DNA of 64,000 nucleotides, taken from contig CAKAKS010000038.1 of NCBI GenBank assembly GCA_916700875.1, forward strand, positions 14,777,444 to 14,841,443, read 5' to 3'. The notes under the pieces are model-generated. The model was not told where the DNA came from. It searched no databases and saw only the letters and a program-made list of their open reading frames with translations. This document shows positions 49,153-58,351 of the stretch, one piece after another. This stretch comes from Sebastes aleutianus. Taxonomy: Eukaryota; Chordata; Actinopteri; Perciformes; Sebastidae. The first letter of the stretch is position 1. Each line of letters begins with the position of its first letter. The position numbers and the translations under genes were made by a program.

Positions 49153-52100
49153 TTCAGCAAGCTGTTGCCTTTCCACCCTATTGTTAGCAAAGTTCCTTTT
49201 CCTGCAGTGTGTTGTTTCTAATTAGACCAAGACAGCCGGCTCTGCCTCATGTGAAGCACGCTCACACACACACACACACACACACACTCACATAAACACA
49301 CACATGCTTCACCAGGTGGCCGGTTTGCCCACAACACTCACCCTTGAGAGTTGAGTCCATGGGAAGTCAAGGAAGTGCAGGTGAACTGTGTGCAGCTCGG
49401 GCCAGAAAAAGATTCTTCATATTTTGGATGCATGTGCAGATCGCGGCGCGTGTGGGTAAATTTAATTGTAGAAATTGTGAAATTACAACGCTACATTTAG
49501 CCTTGTTTTTGTTATTCACAGCTATTGTAGTTGGGCTTTGGAATTGCAGCCGAACTTACAAGAATAGTTCGACATTTTGGGGGAAAAGGCTTATGACCTT
49601 TAATGCAGAGAATTATATGAAATATCCGTTAAATATGCAGCTACAGCCAGGAGATTGTTAGTTTAGCTTATCATAATATAAAGACTGGAACCAGGGGGAA
49701 ACAGTAAGCCTGGCTCTCTCTAAAAGTAACAAATCTACCTACCAATAAAACTCAACAAAAACACTTTATATTTTGTTTGTTTAATCTTTATAAAAATGTC
49801 AACTTGTGGTTTCCCGGAAGCTCGGTGAGTGACTATTTCTTGGCCGGGTACAGTGACTTCCTGAAGTCTGCTTGCCTGGCAACAATGAATGAAACATTGA
49901 GACAGTCTTATTTTCTCTCTTTCAGGTAAGCAGGACTACAAAAAGACGAAGTCAGCCTTAAAGGCCACACGGCTGAGAGCTGACCTAAAGAAGACCTCCT
50001 CTGGATTCAAGGTGAGACTGGCCTGAACTTACTTTCTCTTTAGGACTACATGTCTTCCATTATCTCTGCTCCTCTGTCCGTCCTGGCCCATCTGTGATTC
50101 TGCTTGTCTTTCTGTCTGCCAACCATCTTCTTTCCATTTGTTTGTCTTTCTGCCTGTTTGAGAGCGTGTCTCACTAGATCACTTTTCATATCCCCGGCTC
50201 TTAGCTCTCCTACAACCTACGTTAGGTCTTTTGGGAATGTAACACTTTATAGCTACCTGAAATGATGTGGCCCCCTGCCTGTCCTTTGAAGAGCCATACA
50301 AGTGTTGAAAACTATCATTTGGAAAAGGAAGAGATGGGGGAGTCCTCCATAGAATAAAGTTTACAATATCCTGAACACATGAATTCCTGGAAGAATTGAA
50401 TTTTAAGGACTTTGTTCGCTTTTAATGGTGAAGAAGAAATGGAGGAGGAGAGAGTAGTGGGAAATATAACAAGCAGAGAGGAAAAGGAATAAGAAGGTGA
50501 TAAGACAGATGGAGTTGGGTAAAGTGAAAGTAAAGGGAGATGAGGGTGTTGCTAGGATAGAAAAGTGCATCTCACACCGTTGCTTTGTCACACCGCAGCG
50601 ATTAGGAGCCGTTGTGCAGGCAAAGATGGATGACCCCGCGTTTATCACTCTGGCAAACGTTATTTATGCTTTTCCTCATTCTGTTGGCTTACCAATAAAC
50701 AGTTTTTACTATTTCAAGGTCTCTCCATATAGCGTAAGCACATGCCAATTAAATAGCTTGTGAATCTACCGTCACAGGTTTTTTAAATCCTCTTTGAAAT
50801 TGCACATACCATCACATGAAGTCAGGTCCTCAGTGATTATTTAATTTATTTATATAGCTGTTACATTTGTAAAGAAACATAATTCAGACATCTTTTTTTT
50901 TGCATGTTTATTTTCCTTCATGGCATTGAAAATTGCTTCTGTTTACAGTACATCAAAAGCCAAAAGGCTTCACTTCCTCATTAAGCCTCAGTTGGCACGT
51001 AGTACACAGAGACGAACAAATCATAGTGAGGATTAAACACTGGGTGAAATGGTCAGGTTTTAAAATATGCATCTCTTAGACACGCAAGGCCTCATTAAGC
51101 ACGTCTTTAATCCAATTAGATTAGTCCATATCTTGAAATATTGATATTGCTTATGAATAATTCAGGTTTTTTCACGCCCAAGACGAGGGGAATTTTCAGA
51201 GGTCGGATTAAAAATACCTCTGGGACGAGGATATTAAACTGACTTAGACCCTTTGGCCCCCGAGTTCGATTGAAATTCAGCCCAAATGTAATGGATATTT
51301 GGTCACGCTTGCTTTCCCATCGAGTCCTTTTAGCGTTATATAAAGTTGAGATTTTTACACAGCTCTGTGATGACAGTAGAAAGGCCCCCCTCTCTGTCTC
51401 CGTCTCTCTGTCCTTTTTGGTTGACTGCAATGATTTGGCTGCAGTTTTTTTAGGCATGTTGCTGTGTGCATTAAGTTTCTCTCCTCCTCTCCTCTTCCTC
51501 TTCCCTCTCTTTCACTGTGTCCCTGGTTGAGATTCTGGTCTCAGATGCAGCTGGCATCTCAGAAGGACCAGCAGACATGTGGGCACAGAGAATCTGGCAG
51601 CTGCCAGGGCAGGCTGTCTTGGGGCTGTCCTAGTAGCAGGGCAGTCTGGGTAAGTTGGCAGCGAAAAGGATGGAGAGAGGGAGAGGGAGAACGTCTGTTC
51701 CCACAACAGCGATCAGTTGTCGGGCTGCACAAAACGTTGACCTCAGAAGTGGTGGAAACCTGCCACTTGTTGTGGCTGCGTGTGTTCTTATTCACACGTT
51801 GAGTCACGGTGTGTTTACAAAGGTAGCTTGTTACTGCCTGAATACAAGCGTGGACATATTTTCTGTCCTGCTCCTTCAAACTCTGGATGGCGTGGGGGTC
51901 ACGACAGCATAGATGAAGAAACTGGCAGGAAGTCGTCGGCAGTCTCTCCTCAGTTTGCCAGGAGAAGAAGAAGCGCCTTCGAAGTAGCTCCAGCACACTA
52001 GCTTGCAGCACAGGAAACAAGCCTGCTGCCTCGTCTAATTGGCACACTAGCCTTCTGTTCAGTCCTGCACTATTTTCCCTCGGTCTTATATAGCCGCTGA

Positions 52101-54140
52101 GCCTAGAAAGTTGGGGGAAAAATAGCTTATGGAGTTGGCGGAGGATGGAGGATACAGATAATGACTCTGGGTATCTTCCAGCTGTCATTTAGGAATGTAT
52201 GTACGACTATATAGAATGTCTTTTTGTGATTCCTTCAACTTAGTTTTGGGTACCAATACATGTATATTCATACAAATATATAACTACAGTCATACAGCAG
52301 TTAGTTTTGTCTTGAAGGAGCAATTCAGATGAGCAGGCGCTGTAATTATTGAGCACCATCCAGAGTCATTGGTGATAAACACTTGAGTAAAAAGTATCAG
52401 TATAAACTGTGAGGGATGCTGTGCTGAGAACTGCCAAACTGTAGCATCTGCTTCAGCCTCTCACTGAAGCAGACTGGATCTGTTATCTGAGCTGGCCATT
52501 AGGTTTATGAGGCTCGTTCACACTTTGGAGCTGGTTAGGAGCGTAGACAGATATAGCACATGGGAATTTGTAGGTTTTATGGCCTTTTTATGCCATTTAA
52601 TTTACAGAAAGCTTTATGAAAAGACTCAATGAGTTGTAATAGTGGCGATAAGAGTTTTTCTGTCCTTGGGGTTGTTTTTTGTAAGAGTCTCTAAAGCATG
52701 CAGAAAGGGCAGGGTTGTATAACAAAAGGCTTCTAGCTACTGTATGTAAAAGGCACATTTGTTTCACTTAACATAATCAGCAGGCAAAAAGTGAAAGTAG
52801 GTTACGGCATGTAGCTATTTTAATCACAGTTTTTCACATGGTAGTCTTTTCATTTTAGAGTTGTGATAACAGCTCATGATATTTTACAAAAGATTTGAGC
52901 CGAAACAATTAGTCTTTTATATGATTAGTTGAATGCAAGAAATTGATATCAAGTAATTATTTCAAGTAAACTTTGTGATCATTAGTCGGATAATTTTACT
53001 TCTAGCTCTGGGGAAATGGTGATATTTATTATTTTACTATTTTCTGACGTAATGATTTATCTGAAAAAAATCAATAGATTAATAAATTTATATTGAAAAT
53101 AATCATTACTTGCAGCTAGGAGTGGGAAAAAAATCAATTCATCTATATATCGTGACTTTTTTAATGCCAAAATCAATATTTTTGCTTAATTTGAGTCTAT
53201 GTGGAGGTCGAAGGAAGTTACCGCTTTTATTGTTGTAGTCAGAGTAAAGTGACGTCATATCCGTTCCGTATCCGTCAACCAAAACAAGCCGTAGCCGGCT
53301 GGAAAGAGACAGCAGAAAACGGCGGTTTTCCAAATAAGGTGTTAACAAAGGGAGCTGATATACAAAATACATATATGGAAATAAGATTGATTGGGTTATA
53401 TTCACTAGAAGTATAAAACATTACATGTCCTTTATAAATTAAAAAGAATATACCACTCATTTGTGAGGCAAATGTCTTTATTCTTTGATTTTTGGGTTGC
53501 TGAAAAATGTAATAAATAATTCCAGATAATGACTGGTATATTTGACTTCAGGACATCTCTGACTACATACATGCTGAAAATCAAACATTCTTACTGTGTT
53601 AATTTTGATATTTTACAAAATAAAAGTCCCTAGAAGTGTATGATTCAACTCTGCCCATAGTCTAGTGTTTAAAAAGTTAACAAAAATCACAATAAATCAT
53701 AATATTGAATCGCAATAATCGCAATACGGCACCCAAGTATCGTGATAGTATCGAATCGGGAGATGGTGTATCGTCCCGGCCCTACTTGCAGCACTGGAAG
53801 GATATTAAATGGATGAGGGTGAAAGTATGAAGGATACAAGATGTGTTTGATGATTCCTGGACCAAAGTATAATGATATCAAGTCGTTACATTATATTTTA
53901 CAGCCATCAAGCCACCAAATAAAAAAAAAAATCACCATTAACTTTTATTTAACCAGTCATAAATTATAGCCTAATGGCTGGTTATTTGTCATGGTGACTT
54001 GTACAGATGAGATATGCTTACCAACCGCAGCCCAAATGCACCAACAGTTGTTTGTGGCTTGTGTCTATCTGCCGCCCACACACAGCCACAAACACACTGA
54101 ATCTGTCTTGCTTAGCACGTAGGCACATCCAGACTGATGT

Positions 54141-54173
<33 letters not shown>

Positions 54174-57100
54174 CCCACACAAACAAACCCAGGAGGAGAA
54201 TAAAAGGCGGACCAGATGAGGGGATGTCTGCTGAGCTGTGGCTTGTCGCCAGGGTGACAGGGACCCAGCTCCCAGCATGCCGAGTGCGCTGCAGCTGCCG
54301 CCGGTGCTGAGAGAGCCACATGATGAAGATGATGCTTGGGCCCCATCCAGGGGTCTCCATCACAATGTGGGCAGAGAGGCTGTGTGTTTGTGTCTGAGTA
54401 TGTGTGTGAGTGGGCGCACACAAATGTGTTTGCGAGACGAGGCAAGAGTCAACACAGTGGGCCACTCTCCTCGAAAACAATGATCTCAATCAAGTGCAGG
54501 TGCTTCCTACAACTCGAGTGTTTTCACCAAAACCCCTCCAGCTTGTTTTCACAGACAAGTCGCTGTAACCAGCTGTTCCCTTCCTCTCCGAAACCTGAAG
54601 CAGAGAAAGGAAAAAAAAAATCAAAACCTGGATTGCGATTTTTGTGTGTCCTTTTGTTTCAGTCGCAATTCAGTGAAAGGCTTACCTGCGTCAGAAGCAC
54701 CGAATTTTCTTTTCCGATATTGTCGGCAGAATTACAAAACGCTTCTCTTTGTCATGTTTTTTTCAAAGCTGCGAGAGAACACAAGAAAAAAGCAGAAAAC
54801 AATCAAGCCTCCGTGATTTGATAACGGTTCTCTTTTCTCCGAGGCCTGGGCGAAATAGAAAAGTAAATCAAGCAGTGGGAGCCTGGCGGTTAATATATGA
54901 AACTAAAGTGCATGAAATTTAAAAGTTTTCCAATTAAGCAAGGACTTAAAGCTGTTTGGAGGCTGCCGGGATGGAGATAAATGTGGGCTGAGGCTAATGA
55001 AGACCAATGCTGCTGATGACTAGGCACTACAACGTGTACACAGATAGCTGTGGACGCCGTGACGCCTTTTAATTGTCACCCCCCACCCCCCTTCGTCGGA
55101 TAGGAATTATTATTAGCCCCCCACCACCGCCTTATCTCTCTCTTGTTTTCCCTCTCGTTCCCTCTCTTGTTTTTCATTTGTGTTTGTCATTCCTCTCTGC
55201 AGTTTGGCCAGTGGGTTGAATTTGCACTCATCTCTGTGTGTGCGTGCTACGTATGGCAATTACTGAACTGATGTTTTCTCAAATTATAATTCATATATTT
55301 TGTTTGCTTCTATTTTTTTTATTTACTTTTCTTTACAATTTTTTTGCTGCTTTCCTGTTTTGTCATTTTCCTTCATTGTAACCTTGTGTCACCTCAGCAT
55401 GTCATTCATAATTATATCACATATTAGGACTTAACAGGCTGATTTAGATTATCATGGTTCAGGTTTTTAGATAGGTAGTCTTAAAGGCGCTAAATAGCGG
55501 ATGTCAAGGGAGAGTGATTTCATTCTCTGCTCAGATAGACATTAACCCTCTATATCTTTACATAGCAAATAGTTGTTTTCTGCTATATTAATGGATGGAT
55601 ATCGAATTTAGCACCTTTTAAAGAATCTATCAATAGAAGACCAAGATTATAGATGTCTGTAAAAATTGGAATCCGATGTTCTAAATGAGTTTGCGTAGGA
55701 TTACAATCATGTGTTTTGAATACACTTGTCTTGTCACCTTTTGTTGTTGTGGCCCAGTTTACATGTAAAAACTAATTTCCTTGTTCAAATCAAATATTTC
55801 TTTTTGAATAACCCCCAATCAGACTGTACTCCGCACCCTTTTAAAGCTCTCCAAGCTCTCCAGTGTTGATTAGAAAGTTTGCTGCTAATGAGTTCTCCTG
55901 ATAAAGAATAACTGGCATTGTTCAATACTCTGAGTGGCCCTAATGAAACTCCAGCTGATGAAGATTGTAATCGTGCGAGCGCCACATAATGAACGAGCGC
56001 TCCAAATTCCCATTTTCAAGTTGAATGCCACTCCTCTGGAAAGCCTCAATTTGTTTGACAATTAACCAATAGAAAATCTAAAAAAAATAAATAAAATAAA
56101 TAGGCCATTTTTGTTGAAGAAAGTTTAACTTCTCAGTAAACCTGGCAGGAGAACAGAGGAGACTGATTGCAGTTTGAATAGATTATAATACTGTGGCCAC
56201 TCAATGCTTGGTTTTCTGAAATGTGATACTACATTTTTCTTCTTGGATGGTTTTACTGCACAATATGTTTCCACTTAATCTAAACAGAAAACCTGAAACA
56301 ATTCAATGATTCAGAGACACGTGATGTGCTGTCACACTTTCCTCAAACTAAACTATACAAACCCCAAATAAGTAGTTTCTCAGTTTTTTGGGAAAATGTC
56401 CCAAAGCTGGCAGCTAAACCCAACATTAGCCCTGGCACAGTGTGTGTAGGGGAGCTACTGTTAGGGCTGACTGTCGCGGTGAAGGAATTTCCCCTGCGGT
56501 GATAATAATTGGCTCAACAGCGCAATATATGGTATTATTGCCTCTTTTTTTTCTTTCAAATTACTTAATTTATTCTGATATTATAATAGTGCTATATAAA
56601 TAGGCGTTATTGTTAGGCTATTATTTGGAATATTATTGCTTTTTAAATGACAAAGATGACAGTCTTTAAACTAAATACTTGTTTATTGTTAAATGCAGAA
56701 CACAGAAGGGCAATGAAGCGTTTTTTTCAGCTGAGATGATTTGGTTGCGTGTGGTTGCTATGATATGGAATAGCTGCAGAAGTAATAAGGTGGATACTTG
56801 CTTTGGATGAAGGTAAGCATGAAGCACGTAGGGAGAGAGGACGGACCCGCCGGTCTGTGTGTATTAATTTCTCCCCCATTGTTGTTGTTGTAGCACTTGT
56901 AGCCTACATGTAAGATGTGACGGTTGGTCTTTGTGGTATTTGTCCCGCCCCTCCCCCATCGTGATAGGACGGCTGGGTAAAAAAAGTGACAGTGGTGAGC
57001 GCAGCGTTTTCAACAACCAGAAAAAAACACCAAACGTGCAGCGTTTAGTGCAGAATAGACGCTCAGCGCCTTGTCACGTGGCTGGCGTTCGTTAGCATAG

Positions 57101-58351
57101 TGTAAATACATGACGCTGCCATTGCAACAAAATTTAAAAGAGAAAAAAACAAGAACATATCGGTTGTGGCGGTTGCTTGCCATCCCCTGCGTTTGGCATT
57201 TCAACAGCGTGGTATTGTGGTTATTTTGACAGCATTGGCTACTGTAGCTTTGTAATACACCATAACTAACATCATGTTGTGTTTGATGTAAATAGATACT
57301 ATAAAACATTTATGCTATTATAAATTACGCAATTTTACTGCAGTATATTTACCTTTACCTAACACCTACTGCAGGGATTTGGTTTGCTTTTTAAAGATTC
57401 TGAAACCATTTCCACACAAAATGCAGGTAAATTTGAAAACACATCTTGTTTGTCTGTTTTGGCCTTCCATCTTCAGTAAGCTCTTGTTTTCCACCGCTGT
57501 AAACAAAGCTTTCAAAAATGCTCTTCAGCGCGGATAGCTTGTATTGTTGTGTGGACAGGAAACGCTGACAGATTATGAGCTTGTTAACCTTTTTAAACTA
57601 AACAAACATGGCTTTCTCTGCGCAGTTACTTATTTTTTTCATGTAAAGTACAATATGCAAATTTCATTCTCTGTGCAGTGATAGCATACAATATTATGAT
57701 TTGATTGAAGTAGGATTGATTGAGGTCTCAATGCAGCAATTCAAGAATTACAATTGTCAGTATTTGTCACAGTCAGTGACATGTAATGTTTAAGACAGTG
57801 TTTTCGTATTTACCTGTAATAGTGTGTACCGGGCTTAATTTTATTCGAGCAGTTTACGTCTTCATAGTAAAACTGATTTTCTCTTTTAATGGCTGAAATA
57901 AAAGTGTGAGGATTGACAGTGCTATAATTACATTTGTCTTTAAAAGCACACTCGCAAATTACCTTTTAATGTTTAATATTTAGTTTTCAAAACAAAGCTC
58001 ATATAAAAAATATATTCTCACACACAAAGTCAATAAAATTTAGATGAAAAGAAACACAACAGGGACTTGGCAAATATAGACATAACACTAATAGATGAGC
58101 GCAATAATTACAGAGCCATGCAAACACAGTAGAACTACTCCTGTGCGTAAAGACCGACAGGGGATAAGGCAGGTAGATGTATAAATAGTTCAACAGAAAA
58201 ACACTGTTTCATAAAACCTCCTCTTTCTTTATCTCCTCCTCAGGATGCATTCCTGGTCATCGCTGCGATTCTGTTCTTTGTCCTCTGCGTCTACGCCTTC
58301 TTCTACCTCAACCTGAGCACCGAGATTAACCTGGATCTGGATGTGGATTAA
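34450..58351 (+). CDS. triqk: Triple QxxK/R motif-containing protein (TRIQK), three coding exons
   Basis: Join of 34450-34510, 49926-50011 and 58244-58351 (61+86+108 bases), giving 84 residues and a TAA stop; human TRIQK is of similar length (86). The family is a small endoplasmic reticulum membrane protein conserved across vertebrates, with a suggested role in cell growth and morphology but no known catalytic activity. Seen here: the N-terminus MGKKDA and PVDQYRKQ, then three consecutive motifs Q15-YR-K18, Q19-IG-K22 and Q23-DY-K26. A basic helix follows (residues 24-49). A single hydrophobic segment spans about residues 51-71 (FLVIAAILFFVLCVYAFFY), then a short acidic tail ends DLDVD. No signal peptide is seen, so it is probably tail-anchored. 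The start has A at -3 and G at +4. All splice sites are GT-AG and phases agree. The first coding intron carries many transposons. Confidence 0.95.
34561..34733. mobile_element. Short hAT-type MITE just inside triqk intron
   Basis: The ends are TAAGGATGTCACGATACCAG and, in reverse, TAGGGATGTCAGAAGG, sharing TA(A/G)GGATGTCA. Eight-base flanks ATCATCAG (34553-34560) and ATCCTCAG (34734-34741) agree at 7/8, fitting a slightly aged hAT target duplication. It sits 50 bp after the splice donor of the start-codon exon. Confidence 0.7.
34734..39468. other. triqk intron, no gene seen
   Basis: Intronic AT-rich sequence. Open frames at 36384-36689, 36895-37194 and 37560-37811 lack exon borders and family resemblance. 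No repeat with clear ends was found. Confidence 0.5.
39469..39789. mobile_element. hAT-type MITE with perfect 8-bp target duplication
   Basis: It begins TAGGGCTGGCCAATATGG and ends ATATCACCCAGCCCTA. ATTTTTGT flanks both sides exactly (39461-39468 and 39790-39797). The sub-terminal sequences with CGATAT motifs mirror each other. It is 321 bp with no coding capacity. Confidence 0.9.
39790..40637. other. triqk intron, no gene seen
   Basis: Contains a C-run (40212-40220) and a GGTGGTGGT stretch (40423). No gene or repeat family is recognised. Confidence 0.5.
40788..41098. repeat. 32-bp tandem array (about 10 units)
   Basis: Units of the form GATTTATATTTACTGAATAT followed by CTGGGTGAAATT start at 40788, 40820, 40852, 40884, 40916, 40948, 40980, 41012, 41044 and 41076, an almost exact 32-base period. 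Point differences alternate between ACTGAATATCTGGG and ATTAATTATCTGGG versions. It lies 150 bp inside the left end of the transposon-like unit, where sub-terminal transposase-binding repeats would be expected in CACTA-type elements. Confidence 0.9.
42100..42408 (-). pseudogene. Last exon of the SAMD3-like pseudogene
   Basis: Starts after the acceptor TTTGTGCTATTTCAG (CAG at 42411-42409) in phase 0. It encodes 102 residues beginning DADEDSVSQDL and ending NSLKNKLLA, then a TAA at 42102-42100. It is fully open and shows typical family phrases (EVPGDIGIVIEGMKVL, ACSLLVGLAYAVNLAYPKEL). On its own this exon would look functional; the damage is upstream. Confidence 0.75.
43309..43410 (-). pseudogene. 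SAMD3-like pseudogene exon with in-frame stop
   Basis: The acceptor CATTCCAG precedes 43410 and the donor GTAAGT follows 43309. Thirty-four codons in phase 0 encode NMTRDVVI, a stop (TAG, 43365-43363), then CLMVYLGESTDQLLKEYD. Conservation of sense after the stop shows it is a recent or relaxed nonsense change rather than a wrong frame. Confidence 0.7.
43970..44116 (-). pseudogene. SAMD3-like pseudogene exon, open
   Basis: The acceptor CTTTCAG precedes 44116 and the donor GTATCC follows 43970. Forty-nine codons, phase 0 at both ends, encode IQDEFHRITTVHLESK and LDEYTPRLLNLFYSKGG and end LQAILLK. No lesion is seen in this exon. Confidence 0.7.
44204..44313 (-). pseudogene. SAMD3-like pseudogene exon with stop and frameshift
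   Basis: The acceptor TTCTTGTCAG precedes 44313 and the donor GTAAAC follows 44204. The 110 bases encode, in one frame, a candidate ATG, an immediate TAG (44300-44298), then AKLRVMIDDRIEKLVLPSGI. Another frame carries the expected SVQSDDLTQK up to the donor, so one base-level shift lies near 44232-44240. Confidence 0.6.
45039..45074 (-). pseudogene. Possible small 5' exon of the SAMD3-like pseudogene
   Basis: A 36-base segment lies between an acceptor (TTTCCAG) and a donor (CAG then GTATGT). It would be untranslated or near the start. Only the splice signals support it. Confidence 0.3.
46212..46310 (-). promoter_or_regulatory. Promoter-like start and first exon of the SAMD3-like unit
   Basis: On the minus strand an ETS-type site (CACTTCCG, complement of 46294-46301) and an E2F-like TTTTGGCGCC (46275-46284) are followed by about 65 bases of exon ending CAAAG before the donor GTAAGA (46211-46206). 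No TATA box is seen. ETS plus E2F elements at a TATA-less start are typical of cellular promoters. It lies wholly inside the transposon-like unit, about 270 bases from its right end. Confidence 0.5.
46579..47750. other. triqk intron with (GT)n microsatellite
   Basis: A pure (GT)n array of about 18 units lies at 46999-47034 and a shorter one at 46694-46711. The long minus-strand frames here read through the array as HTHTHT and are artefacts. No gene is seen. Confidence 0.6.
47751..48122 (+). mobile_element. Helitron-like non-autonomous element
   Basis: The right end has the hairpin ACCGC-GAG-GCGGT (48102-48114), four bases, then CTAG (48119-48122) followed by T, which is the hairpin-plus-CTRR structure of Helitron 3' ends. 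Earlier phrases GTGGCCGGAGGCATTATGTT and AACGCTATATCTCAGGAACG are known to me from an abundant fish repeat. Helitrons make no target duplication and none is seen. The left limit is approximate. Confidence 0.65.
48123..49556. other. triqk intron with three (CA)n microsatellites
   Basis: (CA)n arrays lie at 48847-48876, 49117-49150 and 49263-49287, three within 440 bp. Positions 48390-48470 and 48620-48730 are strand-biased purine/pyrimidine tracts that create long but meaningless minus-strand frames. No gene is seen. Confidence 0.6.
49557..49770. mobile_element. Truncated copy of the palindromic MITE at 3414-3655
   Basis: It starts AAGAATAGTTCGACATTTTG and includes CAGCTACAGCCAGGAG, TTAGTTTAGCTTATCA, AAGACTGGAACCAGGGGGAAA and CCTGGCTCTCTC. 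These are the left half and centre of the family; the right inverted arm is missing. It lies 155 bp upstream of triqk exon 2. Confidence 0.7.
49926..50011 (+). CDS. triqk: triqk second coding exon
   Basis: The acceptor TTTTCTCTCTTTCAG precedes 49926 and the donor GTGAGA follows 50011. The 86 bases complete glycine 21 and encode residues 22-49 (KQDYKKTKSALKATRLRADL, then KKTSSGFK), including the third QxxK motif and the basic stretch. It ends in phase 0. Confidence 0.93.
50012..52889. other. triqk second coding intron, no gene seen
   Basis: Unique-looking intronic sequence. The 209-codon minus-strand frame at 51559-52188 is the longest in the window but has no splice context, domain or recognisable homolog. 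Pyrimidine-rich 51470-51540 inflates overlapping frames. Confidence 0.5.
52890..53116. mobile_element. Decayed hAT-like MITE, right part split by the next element
   Basis: It begins GAGCCGAAACAATTAGTC and runs to TTGAAAATAATCATTACTTGCAGC, whose end matches the 33480-33644 type (AATAATCGTTAATTGCAGC). The following element inserted in its terminal bases, so it is the older of the two. Confidence 0.5.
53117..53784. mobile_element. hAT-type element with perfect 8-bp target duplication
   Basis: It begins TAGGAGTGGGAAAAAAATCA and ends GGTGTATCGTCCCGGCCCTA. CTTGCAGC flanks both sides exactly (53109-53116 and 53785-53792). Sub-terminal regions on both sides carry AATCAAT and AATCGCAATA patterns. It is 668 bp with no transposase. 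Confidence 0.88.
53793..56461. other. triqk intron, no gene seen
   Basis: (CA)n lies at 54141-54167. Several overlapping open frames at 54018-54821 on both strands come from this GC-richer, microsatellite-containing patch and resemble no protein. A C-run and GT-poor pyrimidine tract lies at 55078-55160. Confidence 0.5.
56462..57250. mobile_element. hAT-like element, left end only
   Basis: It starts TAGGGCTGACTGTCGCGGTG and continues GAATTTCCCCTGCGGTGATA and GGCTCAACAGCGCAATATAT, as in fish hAT elements. A GC-rich part at 56940-57090 and GTTGTGGCGGTTGCTTGCCA at 57163 look like the rest of its body. No right terminus or target duplication was found, so the right limit is uncertain. Confidence 0.5.
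57251..58243. other. triqk intron, no feature seen
   Basis: AT-rich intron ending in the pyrimidine tract and CAG of the last exon's acceptor (58217-58243). Confidence 0.55.
58244..58351 (+). CDS. triqk: triqk last coding exon
   Basis: The acceptor CTTTATCTCCTCCTCAG precedes 58244. Thirty-five codons encode the membrane segment (DAFLVIAAILFFVLCVYAFF), then YLNLSTEINLDLDVD and TAA at 58349-58351; a second TAA follows one base later out of frame. The hydrophobic helix and YAFFYL phrase are the most conserved part of the family. Confidence 0.95.
   Translation, partial: DAFLVIAAILFFVLCVYAFFYLNLSTEINLDLDVD

Noticed and set aside
51559..52188. Longest open frame in the window (209 codons, minus strand)
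   Set aside because: No domain, no splice borders, biased composition and heavy overlap with other open frames on the plus strand; it lies in a triqk intron. Chance frame.
54018..54821. Several 80-160-codon frames on both strands
   Set aside because: Produced by a GC-richer patch with a (CA)n array; VCVCVC/HTHTHT runs and no family resemblance.
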